From: Blastocystis sp. Blastoise
Lineage: Eukaryota; Sar; Bigyra; Opalinata; Blastocystidae
Length of the DNA stretch: 64,000 bases
Assembly (NCBI GenBank): GCA_039096225.1
Contig: JBBPEB010000017.1
Location: 359,501 to 423,500 of the forward strand
Direction of reading: 5' to 3'
Position numbers and translations under genes: made by a program
Shown here: positions 53,042 to 64,000 of the stretch, in pieces
Numbering within the stretch: position 1 is the stretch's first letter
How the letters are laid out: each line of letters opens with the position of its first letter
Notes under the pieces: generated by a model
Told to the model about the DNA's origin: nothing
The model's input: only the letters and a program-made list of their open reading frames with translations
Databases searched by the model: none

Positions 53042-55194
53042 ATGGAATTATTAGGTAAACAATATATTGATCAATTTGGAGGATTCTGTGATATTGCAGA
53101 TCAAATCATCAAGGGCTTGGCAATCTCAACGAATCCAGTGTTTAATTCCAATTATTCTTTTAACAATAATATTTATCTGAATGGACCCTCAGGATGTGGT
53201 AAAACAAAATTTGCATTAAGTTTGGCAAAAGTATTGAATTGTAAATGTCGAACAATTACTTGTTCTGCTATCATTGATCAAAATATCGGCGATTCAGAAC
53301 AATTCATCAATGTAATTTATATATAAAATCTATTACTTATTTTCTTTTTTCATTTATTATAGAATTTATTCTTATATGAAGATCCAAATGTAAATACATT
53401 ATTCATTCTTGATGATGTACATATTTTATTTCCAATACAAAATAAATGGGGCATTAATACAAATGTATTTTTTGAAATTTCGTGTTAATTGATATTTTTT
53501 TAAATATTACTTCTATTATATGTTTATTTAGGTTCGATTAATGTATAGTCTTTTGGATAAGATAGAATATATTGTAAAGAACAAATTTCCATGGATATTT
53601 CTCCTTATATCATCCGAAGAAGTTAACCAAGAGATTTTATGCCATAAATATATATCTAAACAGATCTATATACCTCAATTAACCTATGAGCGACGTCAAG
53701 CATTTCTACGTTTGTTCTTAAAAACCATACCCTTAGAAGAGTATTTAATCTATTTATAGTTCTGATTTCTTAAATCTCTTATTATTATTTATAATATTTT
53801 ATTTTAAAAGAACTTATATATAGTTGAAATCTATATTTAAAATTTATATACTTTCTATTAAAAGAATTTATTGATTATTAAAATCTATATTTACAATTTA
53901 TTTTTATAAGAAATTTATATATTTTAAATATTATAATTATAGTATCATCATTTTTTATTGTTATCTATATATAGTGATCGTATTATTGAATCGGTGTCTC
54001 AAGTCACATCAGGATTTAATGCAGCAGATCTCTATTTATTATGCTCTAAATTATGTACTGTTCAATATCCTCAAGATTTATCATGTATATATATATATAG
54101 TTTTCTATCTGTATTTTATCTATATATCTATCTATTTGTATTCACATTCTATTACTTGAATTCTCTTTTTCAGTTTATTCTATCTTGTATTATATATATA
54201 TATATATATATATATCTAGCATCACCTCCTTATTCTCTGAAGCACTTTCAGTTTCTTCTTCCTTCTACACCTCCCTCTCAACTACGACAATTAATACCCG
54301 TTATTCCCATGGAAATGGGATTCAAAGCTTTACCAGGTATATAGTATTACTCTATATATTTATTATTATTATTACCTTATTATTATTATTATTACCTTAT
54401 TATTATTATATTATATATACTACTATTTATTCTTTATTAGGATACTCTGTATATATTGAACAACTTTCTGAATCCATCTTAATGCCGCTGAATAATTCAA
54501 ATATATATATTCAACATCATATTAAGCCAACTTCAGGTGTCTTTATTTCTGGACCTTCTGGAACAGGTATTTTTTATATTATATTTATTATTATTATATA
54601 ATACATATTTAATTATATAATATATATAATTATTTTTTTAAATTTCTAACTATATATATAATATCTATATTATAGGTAAATCGGCCTTAGTAGCCGCATT
54701 AGCCAAAGAAGTTGCTGGACATGCTAATGTAGTTCAGGTGAAATGCTCCGACGTTATCTCTAAAGTATATTACTCAGTCTATATTCAGTCTTTCCTTATT
54801 TACTCTATTATATATATTTATTCTATAATGTATATTTATTCTATTATATCCATATTTATTATATCATATATATCTATTCAATAATATCTATATTTTTAAG
54901 TATATTTTTATTCTATACTATATATTTCTACTATTATATCTATATCTTTTCTACTATCCAGTTAATCTATTATTTTTTCAATTTTTAAAACTATTCTATA
55001 TCAAATTTATCTATATATATATATTTCTACATTATATCTGTCTAGTACCTAGGTCAGTCAGAGAAGAACTTATATTCTATATTTGAGAGAGCCCGACAAT
55101 TATCTCCCTGTATATTATATTTAGATCAAATTGAAATACTTGGAAAACGAAGAGATTTAGATGTATCTGAAGAACGGTAAGTCATTATTTTATT

Positions 55195-55240
<46 letters not shown>

Positions 55241-55666
55241 CTCTCTCTCTTCTCTAGTACATTTGATCGATTACTTACTTGTCTTTTAACTCAACTTGAT
55301 GGACTATATACTGATTATTCTGGATCCTTAGGAATCGTTGTAATTGGTTCAACGTCACATGCTGATCTTGTTGATTCTGCACTCTTAAGACCAGGCAGAT
55401 TAGAAAAACATATTATTATAGAAACACTGACAGAGTCACAACGAAAAGAAATTATTGAATACAATCTTTCTTGTATTTCTACATATCTGGATACATCCTC
55501 ATCTACCCTATTTTCTTCAATCTCATCATATCTATTATCAAATACAGAACACTATAATGTTAGTGATATCAATAATATATTTAATAAAGCTAAAATAGAA
55601 GCTTTCAAAACGAATATACAATCACCTCAAATTACTCTTGACATTATAAAAAACTGTCTGAAATAA
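53042..55666 (+). CDS. Double AAA+ ATPase (PEX1/AFG2/NSF-like), degenerate Walker B
   Basis: Exons 53042-53311, 53363-53464, 53532-53740, 53975-54084, 54220-54336, 54441-54566, 54676-54764, 55046-55176 and 55258-55666 give 520 residues in frame. Two AAA modules follow each other with almost no N-domain. D1: YLNGPSGCGKTKFA (Walker A), TLFILDDVHILF (Walker B, Asp-Asp instead of Asp-Glu), and GFNAADLYLLCSK (helical-lid block). D2: FISGPSGTGKSALV (Walker A), YLGQSEKNLYSIFERARQLS, CILYLDQIEILGKRR (Walker B, Asp-Gln instead of Asp-Glu), LLTQLDG, GSTSHADLVDSALLRPGRLE (sensor 1 and arginine-finger region). D2 looks most like PEX1 or AFG2-type type II ATPases. The absent PEX1 N-domain and small size prevent a firm choice. 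If it is PEX1-like it would act in peroxisomal PEX5 recycling, if AFG2-like in ribosome maturation. Family assignment is secure; the orthologue is not. Confidence 0.82.
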
Positions 55667-56217
55667 TAAATTTATTAATCTGTGTCTTTTAAAAAATAAT
55701 ATGAATACCATTCAATTAGTTTGTTTTTTAGGTTTTAATATTTATCTATTAAATAAAACTACGTACTATAATTAATATATGCTATATGAAAATATCTAAT
55801 AATGAATGAATAAACATGAAAAAATGACATTCTTTTGGAATGAGAGATTATTTGAGAAAAAATTTATATAAAGGATATAGTGCACAATAAAAATAGAAGA
55901 ATTTTTATGAATCACTTTATAAATAAATAAAATAAACTTATTTTTTGTCAAATACATTCCATATAATGGAAATACATAATTTTTATATAAATTTTAAATA
56001 GTAGTGCATACTATAATAGAGAATTTGACTCATTAGAATCATAAATTAAAAAGAATTAAGCAGGAAACAGTGAAATAAAAAAAATTCTTTTCTATAGATA
56101 TTTCTTTATTTCAAGTGAAAAAAATAAAAAAATCGTGATATTTCAGTTTAAAGTTCTAAAATAGATAATTATTCTAATAATTAGTATCATTTTTTTATTT
56201 GCGACAATAAATACGAT
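55667..56217. other. Intergenic stretch, nothing recognised
   Basis: AT-rich spacer between two plus-strand genes. Confidence 0.5.
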
Positions 56218-59200
56218 ATGGATTTTGATATAGAAGTATGTCGGATTTTAATGAAGGGATCTATGGTTATTTTAGAAAATATTTCCAAATTACGTCGAGT
56301 CACTTTATTATGACTCGATTTTTGCATATATTACAAATGACAGTAATGTAGAATTGAGTGGAAAATCAGCTGTTTCATTTTTCTTGTCATCAGGATTATC
56401 CAAATTACAAATAAAAGATGTATATTGATCTATTTCATATTCATTAAAGTTAAAATCATGTATATTTGTTATGATTAATGATATATAGTTATGGAAAGTA
56501 TGTCCTGGTGAATCAACCTTGGAAGTTTCTGAAGAAAACTTTAGAATTATGTCAAGACTCGTTGCATTATCTCAGAACAATTTACCGATGTCTATTGATT
56601 CTTTATATAAGAATAGTATATTATCATATAAATTATTTATTCCATTATTCTTTTATACTTTAGAAAATAGTCGTATACCTGTGGCTAAATATAAGAATAT
56701 TCCTACACCTTGGTTTCCAAAACCTAATGAAGTTGCTTTTTATGATTACTGCTTTGATCTTGCTTCACATCATTCAAAAGCTATTACTATTGATGTATGT
56801 ATATTCATGTGTTTTACTTATATTGTGTCAAATCTATTTTTTCTAAATTTATATGTATTATCAGTTATATTAGCTATTATCTTCTCATATATATATATAT
56901 TTGATTCTTATATATTCTCTTATAGGGTAAAGATGCAGTTGTATTTCTTTTGAAATCAGGATTAGATAAATTGATTATTCGTGATGTATATATATATATT
57001 AATAATATGCTTAATAGTCAGTTTAATTAATATAATATAATAAATAGAATAAATATATATATAGTAATATAATAAATATAATATATATATAGATCTGGGC
57101 ATATGTAGATATACTAGAAAAACAGTCATTAGATCATTTTCAATGGCACGTAACACTACATTTAATTGCAGCTATTCAACAAGGAGAAAAGTTTTCTCTG
57201 AATACTATTCTAACATTATCGAAAGAATACCCTCTTCCTACTTTCGAAGGTGTATCTCCTCCTTCTTCTATTCCATCTGCTCCTATTCCATCTATTGATT
57301 CTCTCTTCTCCTCAATCTCTAGTCCATATACTTCTACCAATCCTACGACTTCATTAAATACACTCCTCTCTCCCGCTATTCTTCCCATGAATCAAATAAA
57401 CTCTATTTCAACGGGAGACATTCCATCCATGCCAAATTCCCGCGGTAATTCAAGACCTGTATCTCGATCTAATAGTATTACTAGTACTCATTCAAAAGAC
57501 CCTCTTGATGTATATATATATATATTTTTTTTTTGTTTAAAGATATTTTATTATTTATATTCTTATTATCTTTATAAGTTCATATATATATATATATATA
57601 TATAGGATAAAATTCGAACCTCTACTTTAGAATCTTGTATATATATATTTATTCTTATATCTATTTTATATGTTATAAATTAGATTTCATAGAATATAAT
57701 TATAAGTTTTATTATAATATATATATATATATAGGGATTGAAAAAGTAGATTTATTATGGGATCGTTTGACTGATAATATTTATAGTAAGATTGCTTCAA
57801 ATTCCCGCGGGGAAGATACTTCTATGAGTGTAGCTGATTGTGTGAATTTCCTTAAAACGAGTGGTCTGGAGAAATCGGCAATTAAAACTGTATTTATATT
57901 ATTCTTTTATTTATATATATATTTCTGCATGGTTTTCTTTTACTTGTCTTTCTATTCATACTCTTTATTCATTCTTTCTCTCTCTCTCTATATATATATA
58001 TATATAGATTTGGAATAGTTATATACAAAGTGATATCCCTACTGAAAGCGACCAGGAAGACGACTCTCTCTGTAGGGCGGAATTCATGTATATATTAAAG
58101 TATATATCTCTCGTACAATCTAATATGAGACCTTCTCAAGATGTCCTTCAATCTATGAAAGGTATATATAGCTATTCTATATGTATTCTATATACTTTAT
58201 ATGCTTATATATAAATATGTATATTTTATATTTATATTCTATTTATATTATATAATATATATATATAAATATTACATATGTATATATTCTGTATATAGTA
58301 TATGACATATTGGTTCCTTCATTAACTGGATATGAATCGATTTGTGGTCCCGCCCAAAAGGCCTTAGAGAAGCTGCGTCATATTATTGACATGAAACAGG
58401 AACAAATCAAAGAGGAAACACAACAGAATTCATTAAATAATGATTTATTTAGTTCTCCAGTGTCTATAGGTATATCCCAAACGACTCCATCTCTTTCTAG
58501 TTCTATCACTCCTCTATCTCTTCTCTCTAATCTTAATTCACTTTATTCTCAACCTAATAATAATAATGTGAATAATGGTGATAATAATAATGTGAATAAT
58601 ATTGAAAATAATAATAATATTGAAAATAATAATAATATTGAAAATAATAATAATAATATTGAAAATAATAATAATATTGAAAATAATAATAATAATATTG
58701 AAAATAATAATAATAATATGGATACTGTTCAGATGCAACCCTTAATGAACACACAAGAAAATATAGAAACTAAAAACATTTTAAATCCATCAATTCCCGC
58801 GGTTATGGAAGATCATTCTGTATCTGTTCCTAAACTCTACACCTCAGTTCTTCTTCAAAAGTTAACTCCTGTATCTTCCTTTCCTTCTCTTCCTAATGGA
58901 ACAGCTGATAGTTTGTCTATAGAGACTTATTTGTCTATTTTATCTTATTTATTGACTTCTGAACGCATACTAGAGGCCTCTGAGTACTATGAATATATTA
59001 AAGTAATCATTTTATTTCTTAGTGCTTGCTCTATTGATTATTATTATATATAATACTTATAATATACATTGTAATCATTGTTATTATACTAATAACACTA
59101 TATATGTATATAGTCACGCGATACTATAGAAGGTAAGAAGAGTCAGGAAACTAATGACGATTTACAACAACAAAAATTGAAGGTATATATATGTATATAT

Positions 59201-60488
59201 ATAACATTATATATAACATTATATATAACATTATATATATATATATAGTTAAAAGAATTAGATCATGTTGATTCATGGAAACAAATGAAAAAGGTGACAA
59301 CTATGAAAGAGGTAAGAAGTTATTTTACAGGAATTAGCTATAAATAAACTATTTTTATTTATTGAATTCTATTTAAATATTATGTTTATACTATATTTTT
59401 AAATATTATATTATAGTATATTATATTCTTCCTCCTATATATATATATATATATATATCTAGATGTGTAGTCGTATGAAAGAGTTTCATTTTGATATTAT
59501 GACAGATCGTTTTCAATCCTCTCTTTCATCCTCTTATATAGATCTATATAATGACAAAGGTATATTGAAAAGAATTATAATTATACTCTAATTTCTATTA
59601 TATAATAATGTTATATATATAATATATATATAGGAATGACTGCAGTGTTAGTATTATATAAACAAATCATATTTAATTATTCTATTATTATGAACTTTAA
59701 TAATGAACAGAATAATAGGTTCATCCAATCAATTATTAAGTGTGAAACAAAGTTATCTCAAGTATATATATACTATATACTATATATATACTATATTCTA
59801 GATGTTTTTATCTTCTTACAATCTATTGGTTGGATGCTCTGACGCACATAAAAATGAATTATATTCAAATGATCAAGTAAAACAACATATAAAATGTATA
59901 TATATTATTGTTCTTCTTTTCTTTTCTATTCATTTATCGAATTCTATATATTATTTCTTTATTTCATAAATATTTTTAAAATTCTTTTATTTTTTAGGTT
60001 TATTTGAGTTATACAAGATTCACAAACGTATATATTCGACATTATATACATTAGGAGAAGAAATAGAAGATATTGAGGTTGATTTAAATTCTAAATGGAA
60101 AGAAATATATAGTCAATATATAATGTTTAATTCGAAAGAAGAAGATAAACTTATACTTCCTGACTTATTCTATCAAGACTGTATATATAATAATTATAAG
60201 ACATTATTATACATTATTTTTTTGTTATCCTTATGGTTTATTCTATATTTAAATGCTTATTTTATAATTACTGAAATATACCTTAGATATTTAATGAAAT
60301 AAAAAATCATATATATATAACGATCAACCTATATAGTTTCTTCAGTATGTAAATTGTGTTTTTCCCATGAAAATGATGAGCATCTTGAGTATATAAATGG
60401 ATCGAATTACCATGTTTCTTGTGCAAACTTTTATATTCGTGAAATTGAATCACTTCTTCCCTCTTTTATTGAAGATCCATTCCTTTAA
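56218..60488 (+). CDS. EH-domain protein (Eps15/Pan1-like) with C-terminal zinc-finger half
   Basis: Sixteen exons: 56218-56235, 56276-56419, 56489-56794, 56926-56985, 57093-57509, 57606-57636, 57735-57889, 58008-58161, 58299-59002, 59114-59182, 59249-59311, 59463-59559, 59634-59761, 59802-59895, 59998-60180, 60337-60488. They give 924 residues in exact frame. Three divergent EH domains are recognisable: YYDSIFAYITNDSNVELSGK...FLSSGLSKLQIKDLW...RLVALSQNNLP; FYDYCFDLAS...FLLKSGLDKLIIRDIW...IAAIQQG; LLWDRLTDNIYSK...FLKTSGLEKSAIKTIW. Such domains bind NPF peptides in endocytic adaptors. None shows a good EF-hand Ca2+ loop. A Ser/Pro/Asn-rich linker with repeated IENNNN units, then charged helices (possible coiled coil), follow. 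The C-terminus carries VCKLCF...GSNYHVSCAN, a CxxC...HxxC pattern like one half of a LIM finger. Likely a scaffold at clathrin-coated pits; this is inferred from the EH domains. Confidence 0.75.
58556..58722. repeat. Coding AAT-rich repeat (IENNNN units)
   Basis: Imperfect tandem array of AATATTGAAAAT plus AAT triplets inside exon 9 of the EH-domain gene. It encodes Asn runs punctuated by Ile-Glu and stays in frame with conserved flanks. Confidence 0.85.
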
Positions 60489-61607
60489 ATTCTATATAAT
60501 CTTATTAATATATATATATATATATTATAATTCATTTCATCTTGTATTATTATTGTTTTGCTAACCATGTATTCTGTTTTACTCTTTATTCTATATCATC
60601 TTTTCTATTACTATTCTGATATCTATACAGTCATATATTATTTTCTCAAGACTTTTATTTTCATCTCTTTCTTGATTTCTTTTTTCTTGAAACCATGTTT
60701 TGAATACTATTGACTTTTTGTAGATTTCCAAAATTAAAAAAAAAATTTTTATTCAATAAATAATTATTACAGTAGAAACTTTTATTGTTATTCATTTATA
60801 AATCCATTATCTGAGATATCCATTAATTGAAATATATTTTAAAAGTAAGAGTATCATTTTATATTAAAAAAAAAACACAAAATATTCTTCAATGACAGGA
60901 AATAATTAAATAATAAAAGGATAAAATATATTGATGTAGCTGTGGATGAATGGGTAATAAAATGAACATAAAAATCATTCTAACTATGCACTTTATATGA
61001 ATTTGTTGAATGTTAGCCGTTTAGAGTGCCAATAATTGATTGAATTTGCTATGAAACATACATAAAAAGTGAATAAAAACTGTTTAAACATGCTCTTCTA
61101 ACTGTGATAGAGACTAGAAGCAAAAGAAAAGAATTCTAAGTTGGTTATTCATATTCATTAATGTTTGGATAAAGACAGTTCGTATCTGGATGTCCAAATA
61201 ATTGGATTAAATATTCATTTTCAAAAAGATCACCAAATAGTTGGTCTTAATTAAACAACACGAAAAGGTTATCATTTTTTCAAAGGTGTGTGTCATGAAT
61301 CCAGTGAACCAATTATTCGATGATATGATTGGATGAACAAGAAAACCGATGACAGATTCGATGGTTTTATTGGGAATCATTTCTAGACGTCATTTCTATT
61401 TGCTGAATTTAAACTGATGGAGAATGTATAGGACAAGAATTTATTAGAAATTTCTGTCTTGTTTTTTATGTAGGAGGATGCTGCGTCACTGTATAAAAAA
61501 GTTTTATGATATTAATTAAATAATTCTCTTCGATTAAATAATTTTAATCTTGAAATATAACAGAAACCTATATTTCAAATAATGCTAAAGAACGGATCTA
61601 TTTAAAA
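60489..61607. other. Intergenic stretch, nothing recognised
   Basis: 1.1 kb between two plus-strand genes. Somewhat less AT-rich in 61000-61500 but with no convincing coding frame, RNA or repeat family. Confidence 0.5.
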
Positions 61608-63334
61608 ATGCTCTCTAAAACAATAAATACTATAATTCCTACTGTTTCACACTCTATACCTGCCTTAAGTGTCATCAAATCATTCAGATCCTATAGTTCT
61701 GAAACTCGTATGATACTAAAACAATATCTTTATTCTCTTTAGAGTTACCTAGTGACATTTTGAGGTCCACTATCTATAATTATGTGAAAGGTGAACATAA
61801 TGCTGTAATTCTTCATGGTCTTATGGGTATATATTTATGATTAATGAGTTCTATTTTGTTTTTTGGTGATGTTTTGACTTATTTGTTTCTAAATGTATCT
61901 TTATTTTTAGGAAACCGAAGAAATTGGAATACTTTTTCTAAAAGGTATCTTGATTATATGTATTAGTTGATATAACTGATTATTTCTCTATAGAATAATT
62001 AAAGAATATCCTCAATGGAAAGTATTTTTTTCTAAATTTTTCTTAAAATCTGACTATTTATTATATAAATAATATAGGTTTGGGGTTTCGATTTAAGAGG
62101 TCATGGAGATTCTTCACATTTAGAAGGAGCTTATTCTATCCCTGCATTAGCAGAAGATGTGGTTCGTTCGATGCAATTTCATAATATGTTTCCTGAAGTG
62201 ATTGTAGGTCATTCCCTTGGGGGTAAGGTCGTATTAGAAATACTCAAACAGATGAAAGGCCAAAACTTAACTCTTCCTTATCATGCATATTTGATTGATA
62301 TATCCTTATTCTTTATATATATATTCTATTCTTGTTGAAATTTATATTCTTGAGTATACATTATATATAATTTCTTGCTTCTCTATATATTCTATTCTTG
62401 TTGAAATTTATATTCTTGAGTATACATTATATATAATTTCTTGTTTCTCTATATAGTCTATTCTTGTTGAAATTTATATTCTTGAGTATACATTTTATAT
62501 AATTTCTTGTTTCTCTCTCTCTATATATATAAATATGATGGTAATCCTTTATGAATATACACTCTTCCCTGTGCTGTTGAGAGTTCTGAAGATATTAAAG
62601 ATGTACAATCTATTATCAATATAACTAAGAATATACCTCAACCCATACATGGCTTTCATGATCTTATTACTAAAGTAACGGACATGGGACTCTCTATGAC
62701 TCTCGCGGGATGGCTATCCACATCACTCAAGTATTTATTATATACATATAGTTAGAAAATGTTTTTTTAAGGAATTATTATTATTATTTTTATTCACTAT
62801 TTGCTTTTAATGTGTTCTATGTTATTATTTATATATATGTAATATTCTGTTATTCCTATATATTATATTCTGTTATTCTTTATATATATTATGATATGGT
62901 ATTCTTTGTATATTATATTATTACATTAGAATATATTATTATTTATATTATATCTAATATTCTATATATATTAAATAATCATATATGCTAACTATTCTAT
63001 ATAATATATATACCCCTATAGACCTATTCCGAACACTCCATATTATCATTTAATCTTTGATCCTAATCATATGGAGGAGTTATTAGAGAGTTATAAACAC
63101 TTGGATTATATGAATTATCTTCAATCCCCTCCCAAGGAAGTCCAAATTACCCTCATTCGTGCGGCACTTAATAAGTCTTGGAATCCCTCCCTTATAGAGT
63201 CATTAGAGACTATTGAGAGGGATACAAATCATCAAGTTCAATTGGCTTCAGTTCATAGTAACCATTGGGTACATATAGAGAATCCTGATGGTCTATTAAA
63301 TGTATTAAAACCATCCTTAGAAGATTATGAATAA
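61608..63334 (+). CDS. ABHD11: ABHD11-like mitochondrial alpha/beta hydrolase
   Basis: Serine hydrolase of the alpha/beta fold. Mammalian ABHD11 is mitochondrial and protects 2-oxoglutarate dehydrogenase lipoylation. Exons 61608-61707, 61743-61826, 61911-61944, 61994-62021, 62078-62299, 62561-62730, 63022-63334 give 316 residues in frame. The N-terminus (MLSKTINTIIPTVSHSIPA... FRSYSSE) is basic, Ser-rich and lacks acids, as in a mitochondrial presequence. Catalytic features: AVILHGLMGNRRNW (oxyanion loop HGxxG), WGFDLRGHGDSS, VIVGHSLGGKVV (nucleophile Ser in GHSxGG) and HSNHWVHIENPDGL (catalytic His). The LIDTLPCAVE segment, spanning exons 5 and 6, matches the strand after the nucleophile elbow in plant/fungal relatives and fixes the exon join. 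That join crosses an intron with AT-AC ends (see findings). The other introns are GT-AG. Confidence 0.9.
62300..62560 (+). other. Putative U12-type AT-AC intron in the ABHD11-like gene
   Basis: Starts ATATCCTTATTC, a full match to the U12 5' splice-site core ATATCCTT, and ends GAATATAC. A TCCTTTAT sequence about ten bases before the end resembles the U12 branch-site TTCCTTRAY. Joining GAT (62299) to ACT (62561) restores an uninterrupted frame with conserved sequence on both sides. No GT-AG alternative keeps the frame. Confidence 0.75.
62313..62525. repeat. Three tandem ~74-bp repeats inside the AT-AC intron
   Basis: Three nearly identical copies containing TTCTTGTTGAAATTTATATT and TTGAGTATACAT lie head to tail. 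Differences are a few substitutions (e.g. TTGCTTC/TTGTTTC) and small changes in the TA stretches. They account for most of the intron length. Confidence 0.9.
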
Positions 63335-64000
63335 GAATACTTTATCAGGATCTTCTATACTTATAGCACAAATCATTCCCTGTCCATTCCAGAACATCAA
63401 ATATCTGTAATAAACACGATTATCTCTCATTATATCCAGATCAACTTCTTTTTCAACTTTTCTTGTAGTATAAATCAATGAATCATACTTTTCTATTTTT
63501 TTAAATTTAATATTTTTAGGATAGTTTCTATTGCTAGTATCATTTTTTTTTCACTTTTTTTTTAAACATTTTTCAATTCTATTTTTGAGTTCTTTATTTC
63601 TGAAACTATTTTTATCATTATTAATATGGATTTTTAGCTATTACTATTATTTCTTTTGATAATATGATATTGCTTTGTTCAACTAATCATGTTTTAACTA
63701 ATCAGAGGACACTACTCAAATCCTAATCATATAATAACCATTTATTCAGGAAATATGATGAATATAATATTAGAAAAACATTTTAAATAATTAACGACTA
63801 TTCAAGAGTCAATAAATAGTGCTATATACATAAGAATGGACAAAAGTGAGCAATCGATGCATTGATTGTGTGAATAATGCTGACCTATAATGATTTACTT
63901 ATAATCTATATTATATGTATGACATAGTCATGGTGAAAAGATGAATATTAGAATATAAGTTAGGTTAATACAAAAGAATTATGACAAAAATAATATTTTT
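63335..64000. other. Window-end intergenic sequence
   Basis: AT-rich sequence downstream of the hydrolase gene, with pyrimidine-rich and poly-T tracts. No further gene is recognised before the window ends. Confidence 0.5.

Noticed and set aside
53042-55666. Firm naming of the double AAA+ protein as PEX1
   Set aside because: D2 resembles PEX1, but the N-domain is missing and AFG2-type ATPases share the same motifs. Phylogeny is needed, so I kept a family-level call.

Overview
The window is nuclear DNA from a very AT-rich, intron-dense eukaryote, most likely a unicellular one. The evidence is spliceosomal introns (typically GTATATA...TATAG, 35-330 bp) in nearly every gene, TAA/TAG as ordinary stop codons, a tRNA-Gly, Asn-homopolymer tracts, and a purely eukaryotic gene set (eIF3b, UBR7, E2F, EAF, bHLH-PAS, EH-domain and GT31 proteins). 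I cannot name the lineage. Gene content would fit an opisthokont, an amoebozoan or another free-living protist. No bacterial operons, CRISPR arrays or organellar genes are present.

Layout. 1-8.4 kb: an E2F-like cell-cycle transcription factor (minus) and a 989-residue helical protein I do not recognise (plus), whose introns carry long ATT microsatellites. 9.2-18.3 kb: a small tail-anchored orphan (plus), then a minus-strand run of eIF3b, UBR7 (UBR box plus PHD finger) and a WD40 protein. UBR7 and the WD40 gene are only 40 bp apart. A tRNA-Gly(CCC) follows. 18.8-26.7 kb: a GT31 glycosyltransferase and two tandem TMEM62-like membrane metallophosphoesterases, all minus. 27.1-28.5 kb: an ELL-associated factor (EAF), plus.

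29-38 kb is a transposon island. A decayed hAT transposase gene is split into two ends, and a HARBI1/PIF-type transposase gene is broken by a frameshift and by a 1.6-kb hAT-like element. Two copies of that element lie in opposite orientation, each with a perfect 8-bp target-site duplication. A third copy is truncated, and a 128-bp derivative consists only of terminal repeats. Their TIRs begin TAGAGCGGTTC and are followed by arrays of GTTGCGACAA-like subterminal repeats. One end of the element has itself been tandemly duplicated.

38.9-63.3 kb is gene-rich again: a membrane-anchored aspartic-protease homologue lacking the second catalytic Asp, a DMT/EamA transporter, a bHLH-PAS transcription factor (minus), an intronless long-chain acyl-CoA synthetase, a small type I membrane protein, a 520-residue double AAA+ ATPase with both Walker B glutamates replaced, an EH-domain endocytic-type protein with a C-terminal zinc-finger half, and an ABHD11-like mitochondrial alpha/beta hydrolase. 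One intron of the hydrolase gene has AT-AC ends and a textbook U12-type 5' splice site.

Exon models were built by eye from splice consensus, reading-frame continuity and domain logic. For most genes the exon lengths sum to an intact frame from ATG to stop. Uncertain joins are stated in each entry.
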